Source: Odocoileus virginianus (Eukaryota; Chordata; Mammalia; Artiodactyla; Cervidae). From it: DNA of 64,000 nt. Of this stretch, positions 10,691 to 22,490 are shown piece by piece (the first letter of the stretch is position 1; each line of letters starts with the position of its first letter). Made by a program: the position numbers and the translations under genes. The notes below the pieces were generated by a model. That model made no database searches. It was not told where the DNA came from and worked only from the letters and a program-made list of their open reading frames with translations. The DNA is taken from assembly GCF_023699985.2 (NCBI RefSeq), contig NC_069679.1, positions 81,767,150 to 81,831,149 of the forward strand. Reading direction: 5' to 3'.

Positions 10691-11446
10691 ATGTTAAACT
10701 GTAGATGCAGATTCCTTTTTTGTTGGTAGGAAATATACTCAATAATCTATGATTTTCTTGCCCCTTAGGACCTTAATCCATTTTGCATCTAAGTTAGCAA
10801 TCTTATTTCACCATTTTCAGTCTTCAGTTCTGTCTCTGATGCTTTGTTGTTTCCTTCATTGAGGAGTTAAATCTTTGACATAATGTTCATTTTAGATTGG
10901 GAAGTATGCTATTAATGCTTGAAAATGTATAATACTTTTGCTTTATTAAGAATGCTTTGAGCTTAAATTTCAAATTATAATTATACTTTATATTTTATCA
11001 AGGAAAGCAATAATCATTTGTAAAGTAAGGTAGTTACTATCAACAATCAGAAAGGCAATTAAAGGATAGCAAGAGTCACTTACACCGAAATAATTCATTG
11101 GGTTTAAGCTATACTTTTTGCTTCTTCACAAAATGTGTGGTTGCAAAGCATGAAACATCTGACCTCATATTAAAATAGCTCTGTTAATTACATGAACTTT
11201 ATGTATAGCTCTTCTTGAGAATTTTCATATTTTTCTAAGTTAATATTTTAATTAATATTTAATATTTTTCTCCTTCTTAAAGCAAACTGCTCTTTGTAAC
11301 TCCTGGTCTGAAATCATTCTCCTGACTTTTCTTCAGGTGAGAAGTAAGTGACATAGCTTAGGAGAGGCATAAAGTAGGAAGGAGAGAAAGAAGGATGGTG
11401 GAGAGATGGACTGGGGGTTTGGAGTTAGCAGAGGCAAGCTTCTATG
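10691..11446. other. No recognised feature
   Basis: AT-rich, apparently unique sequence; no gene or repeat recognised. Confidence 0.5.
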
Positions 11447-11530
11447 TAGAATGAATAAACAGCAAGGTCTACTGTACAACACAGGGGACTATTCAATATC
11501 CTGTCATGAACCACAACAGAAAAAAAAAAT
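11447..11530 (+). mobile_element. L1 3' terminal fragment
   Basis: 'gaataaacagcaaggtctac', 'acacaggggactattcaata' and a run of ten As at 11520-11529 match the extreme 3' end of an artiodactyl L1 in plus orientation. Confidence 0.75.
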
Positions 11531-11612
11531 GGCAGGGCAAATCGGCCCTTCAAGAACTCTGACCCTTCTGAGGAATGTCTCGCAAGAGTTAGGTGTAAGG
11601 GGAGAGAATTCC

Positions 11613-11778
11613 CTGGTGGTCCAGTGGCTAAGACTCCATGGCCCCATTGTGGGGACTTGGGTTTAATCCCTACTCAAGGAACTATATCCCACATGCCAAA
11701 AGTAAAAGCACCTGCATGCTGTAACAAAGATCAAATATTCCAAGTGCTGCACCTAAGACCCAGCTTGAGCAAAGATAT
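11613..11778 (+). mobile_element. CHR-type SINE
   Basis: 'ttccctggtggtccagtggc', 'gggtttaatccctactcaag' and 'acctaagacccagc' match a CHR-type tRNA-derived SINE in plus orientation. It lies directly upstream of the long BovB copy. Confidence 0.7.
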
Positions 11779-11789
11779 ATCATTGAAGA

Positions 11790-14700
11790 ACAACTGAGAA
11801 GGTGGCTGGGAAGGTGATAAGATCAATGTCAGTGGTTCACAGTTCGATTTGACCTCCTTGTCTTCAATTTCATTTATCATATGGAGTTTGGCTGGATTAG
11901 GTGGGAGCTTAACCACAAAAGAGAATGGCAAACCACTTCAGTATTCTTGCCTTGAGAATCCCATGAACAGTATGAAAAGGAAAAAGGATAGGACACCAAA
12001 ACATGAACTCCCCAGGTCAGTAGATGCCCAATATGCTACTAGAGATCAATAGAGAAATAACTCCAGAAAGAATGGAAAGATAGAGTGAAAGCAGCAACAA
12101 CATCCAGGAGTGGATGTGACTATTGATGGAAGTAAAGTCAGATATGGTAAATAACAATGTTGGAATGTTAGGTCCATGAATCAAGGCAAATTGGAAGTTG
12201 TCAAACAGGAGATGGCAAGAGTGAACATTGAGATTTTAGGAATCAGCAAACCAAAATGGACTGGAATGGGTGAATTTAACTCAGATGACCATTTTATCTA
12301 CTACTGAAGGCTAGAATCCCTTAGGAGAAATGGAGTATCCATCACTGTCAACAAAAGAGTCTGAAATGCAGTACTTGGATGCAGTCTCAAAAACGACAGA
12401 ATGACTTCTGTTCTTTTCCAAGGCAAACCATTCAATATCACAGTAATCCAAGTCTATGCCCTGACCAGTAAGGCTAAAGAAGCTGAAGTTTAACTGTTCT
12501 AAGACATACAGGACCTTCTAGAACTAAAACCCAAAAAGGATGTCCTTTTCATTATAGGGAACTGGGATGCAAAAGTAGGAAGTCAAGAAACACCTGGAGT
12601 AACAGGCAAATTTGGCCTTGGGGTACGGAATGAAGCAGGGCAAAGGCGAATAGAGTTTTGCCAAGACAATGCACTGGTCATAGCAAACACCCGCTTCCAA
12701 TAACACAAGAGAAGACTCTACACATGGACATCACCAGATGGTCAACACCAAAGAGACTGATTATATTCTTTGCAGCCAAAGATGGAGAAGCTCTATACAG
12801 TCAGCAAAAACAAGACCAGGAGTTGACTGTGGCTCAGATCATGAACTCCTTATTGCCAAATTCAGACTTAAAGTGAAGAACATAGGGAAAATCACTAGGC
12901 TATTCAGGTATGACCTAAATCAAATCTCTTGTGACTATACAGTGGAAGTGACAAATAGATTCAAGGGATTAGATCTGAAAGACACAGTGCCTGAAGAACT
13001 ATAGACGGAGGTTTGTGACATTGTACAGGAGGCAGTGATCCAGGCCATCCCCAAGAAAAAGAAATTCAAAAAGGCAAAATGGTTGCCTTACAAATAGCTG
13101 TGAAAAGAAGAGAAGTGAAAGGCAAAGGAGAAAAGGAAAGATATACCCACTTGAATGCAGAGTTCCAAAGAATAGCAAGGAGAGATAAGAAAGCCTTCTT
13201 CAGTGATCAACACAAAGAAGTAGAGAAAGACAAAAGAATGGGAAAGACTAGAGATATCTTCAAGAAAATTAGAGACACCAAAGGAACATTTCATACCAAG
13301 ATGGACACAATAAAGGGCAGAAATGGTATAGACCTAACAGAAGCAGAAGATATTAAGAACAGGTGGCAAGAATAAAAGAAGTATACAGAAAAGATCTTCA
13401 TGACCCCAATAATCAGATGGTGTGATCACTCACCTAGAGACAGACATCCTGTAATGCAAGAGGTGCTTAGGAAGCATCACTACGAACAAAGCTAGTGGAG
13501 GTGATGGAATTCCAGTTGAGCTATTTCAAATCCTAAAAGACAATGCTGTGAAAGTGCTGCACTCAATATTCTGGCAGATTTGGAAAACAGCAGTGGGCAC
13601 AGGACTGGAAAAGGTCAGTTTTCATTCCAATACCAAAGAAAGGCAATGCTAAAGAATGCTTAGACTAACTACCACACAATTGCACTCATCTCACATGCTA
13701 GGAAAGTAATGCTCAAAATTCTCCAAGCCAAGCTTCAACAGTACGTGAACTGTGAACTTCCAGATGTTCAAGCTGTATTTAGAAAAGGCAGAGGAACCAG
13801 AGATCAAATTGCCAACATTGGTTGGATCAACAAAAAAAAGCAAGAGAGTTCTAGAAAAACATCTATTTCTGCTTTATTGACTATGCCAAAGCCTTTGACT
13901 TTGTGGATCCCAACAAATTGTGGAAAATTCTTAAAGAGATGGAATACCAGACCACCTGACCTTCCTCTTGAGAAATCTGTATACAGGTCAGGAAGAAACA
14001 GTTAAAACTGGACATGGAACAGACTAGCTCCAAATAGGGAAAAGAGTACATCAAGGCTGTATATTGTCACCCTGCTTATTTAACTCATATGCAGAGTACA
14101 TCATGAGAAACACTGGGCTGGATGAAGCACAAGCTGGAATCAAGTTTGCTGGGAAAAAATGTCAATGATGTCAAATATGCAGATGACATCACCCTTATGG
14201 CAGAAAGTGAAGAATAACTAAAGAGCCTCTTGATGAAAGTGAAAGAGGAGAGTGAAAAAATTGGCTTGAAACTTAACATTCAGAAAACAAAAGTCATGGC
14301 ATCCGGTCCCATCACTTCATGGCAAATAAATGGGGAAGCAATGGAAATAGTGGCAGACTTTAATTTTTGGGGCTCCAAAATCACTGCAGAGGGTGACTGC
14401 AGCCATGAAATTAAAAGACACTTGCTCCTTGGAAATAAAGTTATGACCATCTAGACAGCATATAAAAAGCAGAGACATTCCGTTGCCAAAAAAGGTCCAT
14501 CTAGTCAAGGCCATGGTTTTTCCAGTGGTCATGTATAGATGTGAGATTTGGACTACAAAGTAAGCTGAGCACAGAAGAATTGATGCTTTTGAATTATGGT
14601 GTTGGAGAAGACTCTTGAGAGTCCCTTGGACTGCAAGGAGATCCAACCAGTCCATCCTAAAGGAGATCAGTCCTGGGTGTTCATTGGAAGGACTGATGCT

Positions 14701-14952
14701 GAAGCTGAAACTCCAATACTTTGGCTCCTGATGCGAAGAACTGACTCATTGGAAAAGACCCTGATCCTGGGAAAGATTGAAGATGGGAGGAGAAGGGGAT
14801 GACAGAGGATGAGATGGTTGGATGGCATCACTGACTCAATGGACATGGGTTTAGGTAGACTCTGGGAGTTGGTGATGGACAGGAAGGCCTGGTATGCTGC
14901 AGTCCATGGGGTCACAAAGAGTCAGACACGACTGAGTGACTGAACTGAATTA
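11790..14952 (+). mobile_element. Nearly full-length BovB (RTE) LINE, inactive
   Basis: About 3.16 kb, close to the roughly 3.2 kb usual for BovB. It has a 5' region, an endonuclease-reverse transcriptase coding region and the 3' end finishing in 'gactgaactgaa' at about 14950. BovB belongs to the RTE clade and moves by target-primed reverse transcription. Published work shows that the family was spread horizontally among vertebrates, including to ruminants. This copy has many stops and frameshifts and cannot encode the protein. The exact 5' boundary next to the CHR SINE is uncertain, and no clear target duplication was found. Confidence 0.92.
12300..14455 (+). pseudogene. BovB ORF2 (endonuclease-reverse transcriptase) pseudogene
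   Basis: The first part corresponds to the AP-type endonuclease (for example the 'IIGNWDAKVGSQ' stretch near 12552-12590). The reverse transcriptase follows, with the palm motif FIDYAKAFD at 13873-13899 and the YADD catalytic box at 14176-14187. Readable pieces include 13079-13375 (98 codons), 13709-14005 (98 codons) and 14230-14454 (74 codons) in changing frames. In-frame stops occur early, for example near 12305 and 12364 and at 14216-14218. No functional product is expected. It sits within the BovB copy and has no other neighbours. Confidence 0.88.
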
Positions 14953-16844
14953 ACTACAAAAGAATATTTTTATCCTAAATTTTTATTTGCTTTAGTGGTG
15001 TTGTTCCTTCAGCCTTTGCTGCAACATAGGGTCCAGTTTCAATCACTAGTCTTGGGGAAAGGAGACTGTGCATACTACTAAGAGAGAGAAAATGTGTCCA
15101 GGAAAAAATGTTTTAAGAGATTTTTCGGTTTTTTTTTAGTTTTTTTTTTTTTTTTTTAGCTTATTAGTGAGAAGTCCGAGAAATAATTTCACTACTCCCA
15201 GCAAGTAAAGAGTAAAGTTGTTTTGAACAGTTGGGTAGCTTTCCCTGTATCAACAAAAGAGCGTTAAGTAGCTTACTTTGAAAAAGGAATTCTTATAGGT
15301 TAATGTCACTCAGATCTGGAATGGCATTTGACACTTGAAGACAATCAGTCTCACCTTACATTTTCAGAGGAAGAAACATAGATTCAAAATGTAGTGACAC
15401 AGAATGCCACTCAACTGATAAGGAGATGGAGAAAAGGAAGTATATTATAAATAAAGGGACGCTTTACTGGAATGGAAGAAATCTGAACTCCAAAGCTTAT
15501 TTTTACCTCAAAATTTCTTTTTGCAAATGTCGGAAATGACATCAAAAAAGCTATTTTATTTATTTTGTAAAGCTAGATCTGGCCTAAGGCTATCTCTCAA
15601 TCTTGGTACAAGGATATTTTCAAATTCAACAATGCTGTTACTGAAAGAACAAAGCAATTCCAAGGATCATAGCTATGATTGGTTTTATTTGATGCCTTTG
15701 AAATAGACTGAGTATATTTATCTTATTTATATGTCCCACAGCTCTGGGTCTGAGCTTCTGTTGAGGTTTGCATTAGTAACCAGAATTAATTTCCCTGTTC
15801 CACTCTGTGACAGCAATGCTGAAGTACTGTAAATTTCAAGACAGGTCCATCAACTATAAGTAATTACTAGTAAGTGACAAACAAATGCTTTATTTTGTGT
15901 GTCTAATTAGTAATTACAAAGTAATACATTTCCTAGAGTATCAGATTAAAAAATAGTTTAAATAATTTTAAGATTGATTTTTTGTTTTTTATTCCAATGA
16001 GAATTATGAATAAGAATTGAAAAATTATAATGTGCAATACAGTCAAATAAATGTTTCTAGAAATGATGCCATTTTAATTGAAAACAAGAAAACTCAACCT
16101 GCATTCAATTTCACCAAGCCACATGATATCACCACATCTCTCAGTAGATTTCAGCATTTTTATGCTTTAATATTGTATTTCACTTTTTTTAATCCAAGTA
16201 ATCAGAATCTTGTTTTGAAAACAAACCATTTATTACTTGATATGTGGCTATTTATTACTGCTCAGTTTTGTTTTGCAGTCATGCAATAGAAATGGCAGTT
16301 AACAGATCATTTCTCTAGCAATCTGGGGATGAATTATAATGCCACTGAAAGCAGAGTGGCAGAATGAACAATTAATGGTTTCCAAAAGTATGTTAGTAAA
16401 TCTGTGCTAGATATACAGACATATCTAAAACTATATTTGATTTATTTCTATTTTTTCATGTTTCCACAAAAGACTTCTGTCAAGCAAACATAAAGAGACA
16501 CTGGAGATAGAGGAAAAAGTTTAAATGAACCAGTTTTCTCATTTTTCATATACATGTGTCAATATCTGAAAATCTTTTGAAAAATCATGAACGACAGTAA
16601 TGCTGATGAGCAGTAACAGATCTCATAATAGTCTAATAATTGGGCAGGGATGATGGGAAGGAGGGAACATGATAATGATACAACACACACAAAATCAAGG
16701 CTGGATCATGACTTTTAATGGCAGAAAGGCTTGATGTTGATTCTTCACTTTGTTCTTGAAGAAATTGCTCTTTCCCTATTGGTCCTCAATCTTTCATTTA
16801 TAAAATTTGAAAATAACTTTGAAACACAATGTTTGGGCTTACCA
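14953..16844. other. No recognised feature
   Basis: About 1.9 kb of AT-rich sequence with a T-rich tract at about 15120-15160 that could be an old poly-A tail on the minus strand. Open frames at 15521-15706 and 16017-16289 have no recognisable domains. No host exon is visible. Confidence 0.5.
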
Positions 16845-18545
16845 TCTTCTTAGAATTTTTTTTTTCCCAAGCGCTTGATTTATTTTATTTTATTTTTCCA
16901 TTTATTTTTATTAGTTGGAGGCTAATTACTTTACATCATTGCAGTGGTTTTTGTCATACATTGAAATGAATTAGCCATGGATTGACATGTATTCCCCATC
17001 CCGGTCCCCCCTCCCACCTCCCTCTCCACCCGATTCCTCTGGGTCTTCCCAGTGCATCAGGCCCGAGCACCTGTCTCATGCACCCAACCTGGGCTGGTGA
17101 TCTGTTTCACCCTAGATAATATACATGTTTCGATGCTGTTCTCTTGAAACATCCCACCCTCGCCTTCTCCCAGAGTCCACAAGTCTGTTCTATACATCTG
17201 AGTCTCTTTTTCTGTTTTGCATGTAGGGTTATCGTTATCATCTTTCTAAATTCCATATATATGTGTTAGTATACTGTAGTGGTCTTTATCTTTCTGGCTT
17301 ACTTCGCTCTGTATAACGGGCTCCAGTTTCATCCATCTCATTAGAACTGGTTCAAATGAATTCTTTTTAATGGCTGAGTAATATTCCATGGTGTATATGT
17401 ACCACAGCTTCCTCATCCATTCGTCTGCTGATGGGCATCTAGGTTGCTTCCATGTTCTGGCTATTATAAACAGTGCTGCGATGAACATTGGGGTGCACGT
17501 GTCTCTTTCAGATCTGGTTTCCTCGGTGTGTATGCCCAGAAGTGGGATTGCTGGGTCATATGGCAGTTCTATTTCCAGCTTTTTAAGAAATCTCCACACT
17601 TTTGTACAAAAAACCTTGAATAGCTAAAGTAATCTTGAGAAAGAAGAATGGAACTGGAGGAATCAACCTGCCTGACTTCAGACTATACTACAAAGCCACA
17701 GTCATCAAGACAGTATGGTATTGGCACAAAGACAGAAATATAGATCAATGGAACAGAATAGAAAGCCCAGAGATAAATCCACGAACCTATGGTCACCTTA
17801 TCTTCGACAAAGGAGGCAAGGATATACAATGGAAAAAAGACAACCTCTTTAACAAGTGGTGCTGGGAAAACTGGTCAACCACCTGTAAAAGAATGAAACT
17901 AGAACACTTTCTAACACCATACACAAAAGTAAACTCAAAATGGATTAAAGATCTAAGTGTAAGACCAGAAACTATAAAATTCCTAGAGGAGAACATAGGC
18001 AAAACACTCTCTGACATAAATCACAGCAGGATCCTCTATGACCCACATCCCAGAATTTTAGAAACAAAAGCAAAAATAAGCAAATGGGACCTAATGAAAC
18101 TTAAAAGCTTTTGCACAACAAAGGAAACTATAAGCAAGGTGAAAAGACAGCCCTCAGATTGGGAGAAAATAATAGCAAATGAAGCAACAGACAAAGGATT
18201 AATCTCAAAAATATACAAGCAACTCCTCCAGCTCAACTCCAGAAAAATAAATGACCCAATCAAAAAATGGGCCAAAGAACTCAACAGACATTTCTCCAAG
18301 GAAGACATACAGATGGCTAACAAACACATGAAAAGATGCTCAACATCACTCATTATCAGAGAAATGCAAATCAAAACCACAATGAGGTACCATTATACGC
18401 CAGTCAGGATGGCTGCTATCCAAAAGTCTACAAGCAATAAATGCTGGAGAGGGTGTGGAGAAAAGGGAACCCTCTTACACTGTTGGTGGGAATGCAAATT
18501 AGTACAGCCACTATGGAAAACAGTGTGGAGATTTCTTCTTAGAAT
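16845..18545 (-). mobile_element. Young L1 insertion with inverted 5' part
   Basis: Direct 3' part on the minus strand (17600 down to about 16860, starting in ORF2 and ending with the 3' UTR and T-run 16857-16865). The upstream ORF2 part is in plus orientation at about 17607-18533. The break is at the same ORF2 position: a 15-nt stretch (agtgtggagatttct) is present at 18522-18536 and, reversed, at 17586-17600. Perfect 12-bp target duplication tcttcttagaat at 16845-16856 and 18534-18545. This is the classic twin-priming structure. The inverted part is still open for 305 codons, so the copy is young. Confidence 0.93.
17246..17600 (-). pseudogene. L1 ORF2 C-terminal end (direct part)
   Basis: The 117-codon frame beginning MWRFLKKLEIELPYDPAIPL and containing WYIYTMEYYSAIKK is the C-terminal end of the L1 ORF2 protein, downstream of the Cys-rich segment. 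ORF2p normally supplies endonuclease and reverse transcriptase for retrotransposition. Only the tail is present, and it ends at its own stop before the 3' UTR. It continues, in inverted order, the fragment at 17606-18551. Confidence 0.9.
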
Positions 18546-18551
18546 GTTTTG
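17606..18551 (+). pseudogene. L1 ORF2 fragment, inverted 5' part of the insertion
   Basis: An uninterrupted frame of 305 codons (from 17635) corresponds to the region after the reverse-transcriptase domain. It includes the conserved 'GGINLPDFRLYYKATVIKTV' block at its start and the Cys-His motif CWRGCGEKGTLLHCWWEC near its end (about residues 272-289). The last codons (after WRFL) are target-site DNA. It lacks endonuclease and reverse-transcriptase domains and a native start, so it is a relic despite being open. It is the longest non-microsatellite open frame in the window. Confidence 0.9.
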
Positions 18552-19420
18552 ATTGCTTTTGAAGATCTTTGTTAAACTTTGCTACATGTATTTCATGTTC
18601 CATGCAGATTTTGATTCCCACAGGGCATTTTTTGTTTTGCTGAAACCATATTTATTTACATGTATATACTTAAAGCATGTGATAATTTTAAAAAAACATA
18701 TTTGTTGAAAATTTAATAACATTATTTTAGTTTTTCAGTCCTTTCAAAAATATTGGATAGAACCTTGGGCTTCTATGTGAAAAATTAATGGTCATTTGTT
18801 TAGTATTAATTTAAAAATGGCATAATTCTGAGAACCTAAAAAATAAAATGGTGCCAAGTCTTTGGTGATAAGCACTTGTTTCAAGGGAAGTGGTTTACAA
18901 TCTTTGCTTTCATTAATTTGAAAGAAGGCTTGAGTTATAGTTAGTGAATCATTGAAAATAATTTCTAATAAGAGGTCACAGTTTGTTTGTAGCACATACT
19001 TCAGACAGATTCAAAGTGTGAACTTGACAGGAGAAAACTTGTGTCAGTTTCATTGACTTATTTATATGAATACTATGGTTCTGCTGATAGTATTTAATGA
19101 TTAATATAAGCAGAATTTATCCAGAAACATGGCACTATTTAGCAAAATTATTTTAATCTATGGACACAAAGAATAGCAGAAAAGGATCATTTTTTTCTCA
19201 TCAAACATATATTTCTGATTAATTTAGTGTCTAATAAATGCTAAAACTTTTCACTCATTTATGGTTTTGGTCAAGTATGTACTAACAATAATTGTAGTGA
19301 AGTCTAGTTGAAATTTTTTTGTTTTTTACTTGAGTCTCTGGTCACAGGAAAAGAAAACAAATAAAACCTTCTTTTCATATTTTGTATAATAAATTTATAA
19401 TTGAGTGATGGTTAATTTCC
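18546..19420. other. No recognised feature
   Basis: AT-rich, apparently unique sequence; no gene or repeat recognised. Confidence 0.5.
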
Positions 19421-20187
19421 TCTTTTATCAACATGTAGCATTAGTGCAGTGCATTTGTTATAATTGATGAGTCAATAATGACACATGGTTGTTAACAAAA
19501 TCCATAGTTTACATTAGAGTCCACTCTTAGTATTATACATTCTATAGGTTTTAAAATTGTATGACATGTATCTATCATTATATCATAGAGAATAATCCTG
19601 TGTTGTACCTACTCATTACTTTTCTAATCCTCCAACCCTGACAACTACAGATCATTTTACTGTTTCCATATTTTGCCTTTCCAGAATGTCATAGTTGGAA
19701 TAACACAGTATATAATCTTTTCAGATTGGTTTCCTTAACTTAGCCATATGCATTTACCTTTTCATAGCCTGATAACTCCTCTTTATAACTAAATAATATT
19801 CCATTGTATGGATATATTGGGCTTCCCAGGAGGCTCAGAAGAAAAGAATCAGCCTGCGGTATAGGAGACACAAGTTTGATCCCTGGATTGGGAATATCTC
19901 CTAGAGAAGGAAATGACAACCCACTCCAATATCTTTGCCTGGGGAATCCCATTGACAGAAGAGCCTGGCAGGCTACAGTCCATGAGGTTTCAAAAGAGTC
20001 AGACAGGACTTAGTGAATAAACAACAACAGAATGGATATATCAGTTTGTTTATCCATTATTATCGAAGAGATTTTGGCTGCTTATGTATTTTGGCAGCTA
20101 TGATTAAAGCTGTTGTAACTCGTGTGTGTACAGGTTTTTGTATAGATAGATTGAATTTTCAAATCATTTGGGTAATTCTGGCAGTGG
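19421..20187 (-). mobile_element. Old L1 3' region, antisense
   Basis: 'tagcattagtgcagtgcatt', 'tagtttacattagagtccac', 'tgccttt' followed by 'ccagaatgtcatagttgga', and 'taatattccattgtatggat' are typical of an antisense, pre-ruminant L1 3' end. It is interrupted by a Bov-tA at 19818-20030. Confidence 0.75.
19818..20030 (+). mobile_element. Bov-tA SINE nested in old L1
   Basis: Complete plus copy, from 'tgggcttcccaggaggctca' to 'agacaggacttagtgaa', inserted within the antisense L1 3' region. The words 'gtatggatatatt' (19807-19819) and 'gaatggatatatc' (20030-20042) resemble a target duplication. Confidence 0.85.
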
Positions 20188-20484
20188 TTTAGTTGAGAAC
20201 TTGTGTTCCACTCTTATGACCCCTTGGACTATACCCCATCAGTTTCCTCTGTCCATGGGATTTCCCAGGGAAAAATACTTGGGTGGGTTGTCATTTCCTT
20301 CTCCAGAGGATTTCCAACCCAGGGATCCAACTCAGGTCTCCTGCATTGCAGGCAGTCTCCTACACTGCAGGAGGATTCTTTACCAACTGATTTGGCAGTT
20401 ATGATCAAAGTTGTTATAATCTTTGTATGCAGGTTTTTGTGTACACTGAATTTTCAACTCATTTGGGCATTTCTAAGTACTGGT
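20091..20484. repeat. Local duplication of L1 sequence around a SINE
   Basis: Roughly 95 bp at 20091-20187 recurs at 20391-20484 in the same orientation ('ttggcagctatgattaaagc' against 'ttggcagttatgatcaaagt', both followed by 'caggtttttgt' and 'gaattttcaa'), about 80% similar by eye. The two copies bracket a minus-strand Bov-tA. They are far longer than a normal target duplication. Confidence 0.75.
20195..20390 (-). mobile_element. Bov-tA SINE between duplicated L1 blocks
   Basis: Reverse copy, 'cttgtgttccactcttatga' through 'ctcctgcattgcaggcag', with a short duplicated piece of the head at about 20345-20375. Confidence 0.85.
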
Positions 20485-20534
20485 AAATTTCTAATGTGGG
20501 TAATTAAATGACCTTGGGTATATTCTCAGTGTTG

Positions 20535-22258
20535 TGAAGCCACCACATTTATCCAGTTCCAAAGTATTTTCATCACATCAAACTTAAACCCTATACCTTT
20601 TAAGCAGTCACTCACCATTCTCTTTCTACCAGCTCCTGAAAGTCATGGATCCACTTTCTGTCCCTACAGATTTCCCTACTCTGTTTATTTCATATAAATG
20701 GAATTCTACCAGAGCAGAGTTTTGTGCCTGACTCCTTTCTTCATGAACAATGTTTTCAAGTTCATCCACATTGTAGAATATATTAGTTTGGTATATTCCT
20801 TTTTGTAGCTGAAGAATATTCCGTTTTATGTATGTATATATGTATGTATGTACTGCAATGTGTTTATCCTTTTGCTTAGTTTTAGACAGTGGATTTTCCC
20901 CACACTTTTGCTATTGTGAATAATGATATAATAACATGCTTATGCATGTATTCATTTGAGTACTTTATCTCAATTCTTTTGTGTGTACACATGACTGTAA
21001 TTGCTGGGCCATATAATGATTTTACATTTCAATTTTTGAAGAATCACTGAACTGTTTTCCACAGATGTGCAATTTTACATTCCTATCAGCAGTGTATGAA
21101 GTTCCAAATTTCTCCACATTCTTTTCAATATCTGTTAATTTCCATTTAAAAAAAATGTTATTATAGCCATCCTAGTAAGTGTGAAGTGGTATCTCAAGAT
21201 TTTGACTTGTCTTTTTCCTAATGAATAAAGTTGTCTTGCATTTTTTCATTTGCTTTTTGGACATTTCTATGTTTCCTTTGGAGGAATGTCTATCTAAGAC
21301 CTTTGTCCATTTTTAACTTAGGTTGTTTGCTTTTCGTTGTTGAGTTTTAATTGTTTTTAGAATATATTCTGCAAATTAAACCTTTTATGGTTAGATTTTT
21401 GTGTCAGCTTGATGCTAATATAGCTGGTAAAATATTTCTGGTTGTATCTGTGAAGGCATTTTTATAAAAAGCTACATTTGATTCAGTAGACTGAGTAAAG
21501 GGATCTTTTATCAATGTGAGTGGGCATCGTTTAATCTTTTGGGGGCCTGAACAGAACAAGAAGGAAAGGAAGGACAACTTTCTTTTCTTGAACTGGGACG
21601 TCTATCTTTTACTGCCCTCAGACATCAAAACCCTGGTTTATGGGAACTTATACCATCAACTCCCCTGGTTATCTGGTTTTTCGATTCAGTTTGAGCTATA
21701 CCATGATCTTTCTTGGTTCTCCAGCTTGCAGACAGCAGACTTTGGAAATTTTCCACCTTCATAAGAGTGTGAACCAGTTTCTATAACAAATCTTTTTCTT
21801 CTTCTCTTTCATATATCTGTATCCATATTATATCTATTTCTATCTATTCCTTATTGGTTGTTTCTCTGGAGAACTGTGAATAATAATACAGTACCTTTAT
21901 CAGATATATGATATGCCATAATCTCTCCAATTTTGTAGGTTATTTCCTCTTTCTTGATAACGTCCTTTAATGCACTAAAGTTTTTACTTTTGATAAAGTC
22001 TAATTTATGTAGTTTTTCTTTTATTGATTGTACTTTTGGTGCCATATGAGAGTCCATTGCCAAGTCTAAGGTCATGAAAATGTACACGTGTCCTATGAAT
22101 TTTATGAGTTTAGTTATCATATTTAAGTTGTTGATCCATTTTGAGCTAATTTTTTGCAGGAGTAAAAGTAGGGGTCCAACTTTATTTTTTGGAATGTGAA
22201 CATTCATTTGTCCTCCTACCATTTGTTGAAGGGACTGTTTTCTTTATTTTCTTTGCCA
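20535..22258 (-). mobile_element. Old L1, 3' UTR and ORF2 end, antisense, interrupted
   Basis: Starts with L1 3' region ('accacatttatccagttcca', 'catataaatggaattctacc') and continues into the antisense ORF2 end ('gtccaacttt', 'accatttgttgaaggg' at 22220-22235). It is split by an LTR-like element at about 21386-21892. A (TATG)n-like patch lies at 20827-20850. Confidence 0.75.
21386..21892 (+). mobile_element. Ancient LTR-like repeat nested in old L1
   Basis: Recognised by 'gtagactgagtaaagggatc', 'gtgagtgggcatcgtttaat', 'gggggcctgaacagaacaag' and the end 'tttctctggagaactgtgaa'. It interrupts the antisense L1, with 'accttt' at both edges (21380-21385 and 21893-21898). I know this as a common mammalian LTR-type family but cannot give its exact name. 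A second, opposite copy lies at about 28320-28695. Confidence 0.65.
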
Positions 22259-22453
22259 TAATGATTATCTAATACTTCTCAAATTATAAAAATATAATTT
22301 TATATTTATCTTACTTATTCTAATTTCCAAATAATCTTGAAAATTTTTTTAGACACTAACTTTGTTGGAAAATTTTCAAACTAGTACCTTCCACTTTCTA
22401 AGTATAAAGAGAAGCTATATTGAAATGAATTTTGACAGTTTTAGTGTCACACA

Positions 22454-22454
<1 letters not shown>

Positions 22455-22488
<34 letters not shown>
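22455..22488. repeat. (TG)n microsatellite
   Basis: About 16 TG units ending in gcgtg; likely polymorphic. Confidence 0.95.

Positions 22489-22490
<2 letters not shown>

Noticed and set aside
17635..18552. Intact 305-codon frame as a possible host gene
   Set aside because: The sequence is L1 ORF2 from after the RT domain, within an inverted L1 insertion with a target duplication.
22455..22488. Possible promoter or regulatory TG element
   Set aside because: A plain dinucleotide repeat with no adjoining gene or conserved motif.
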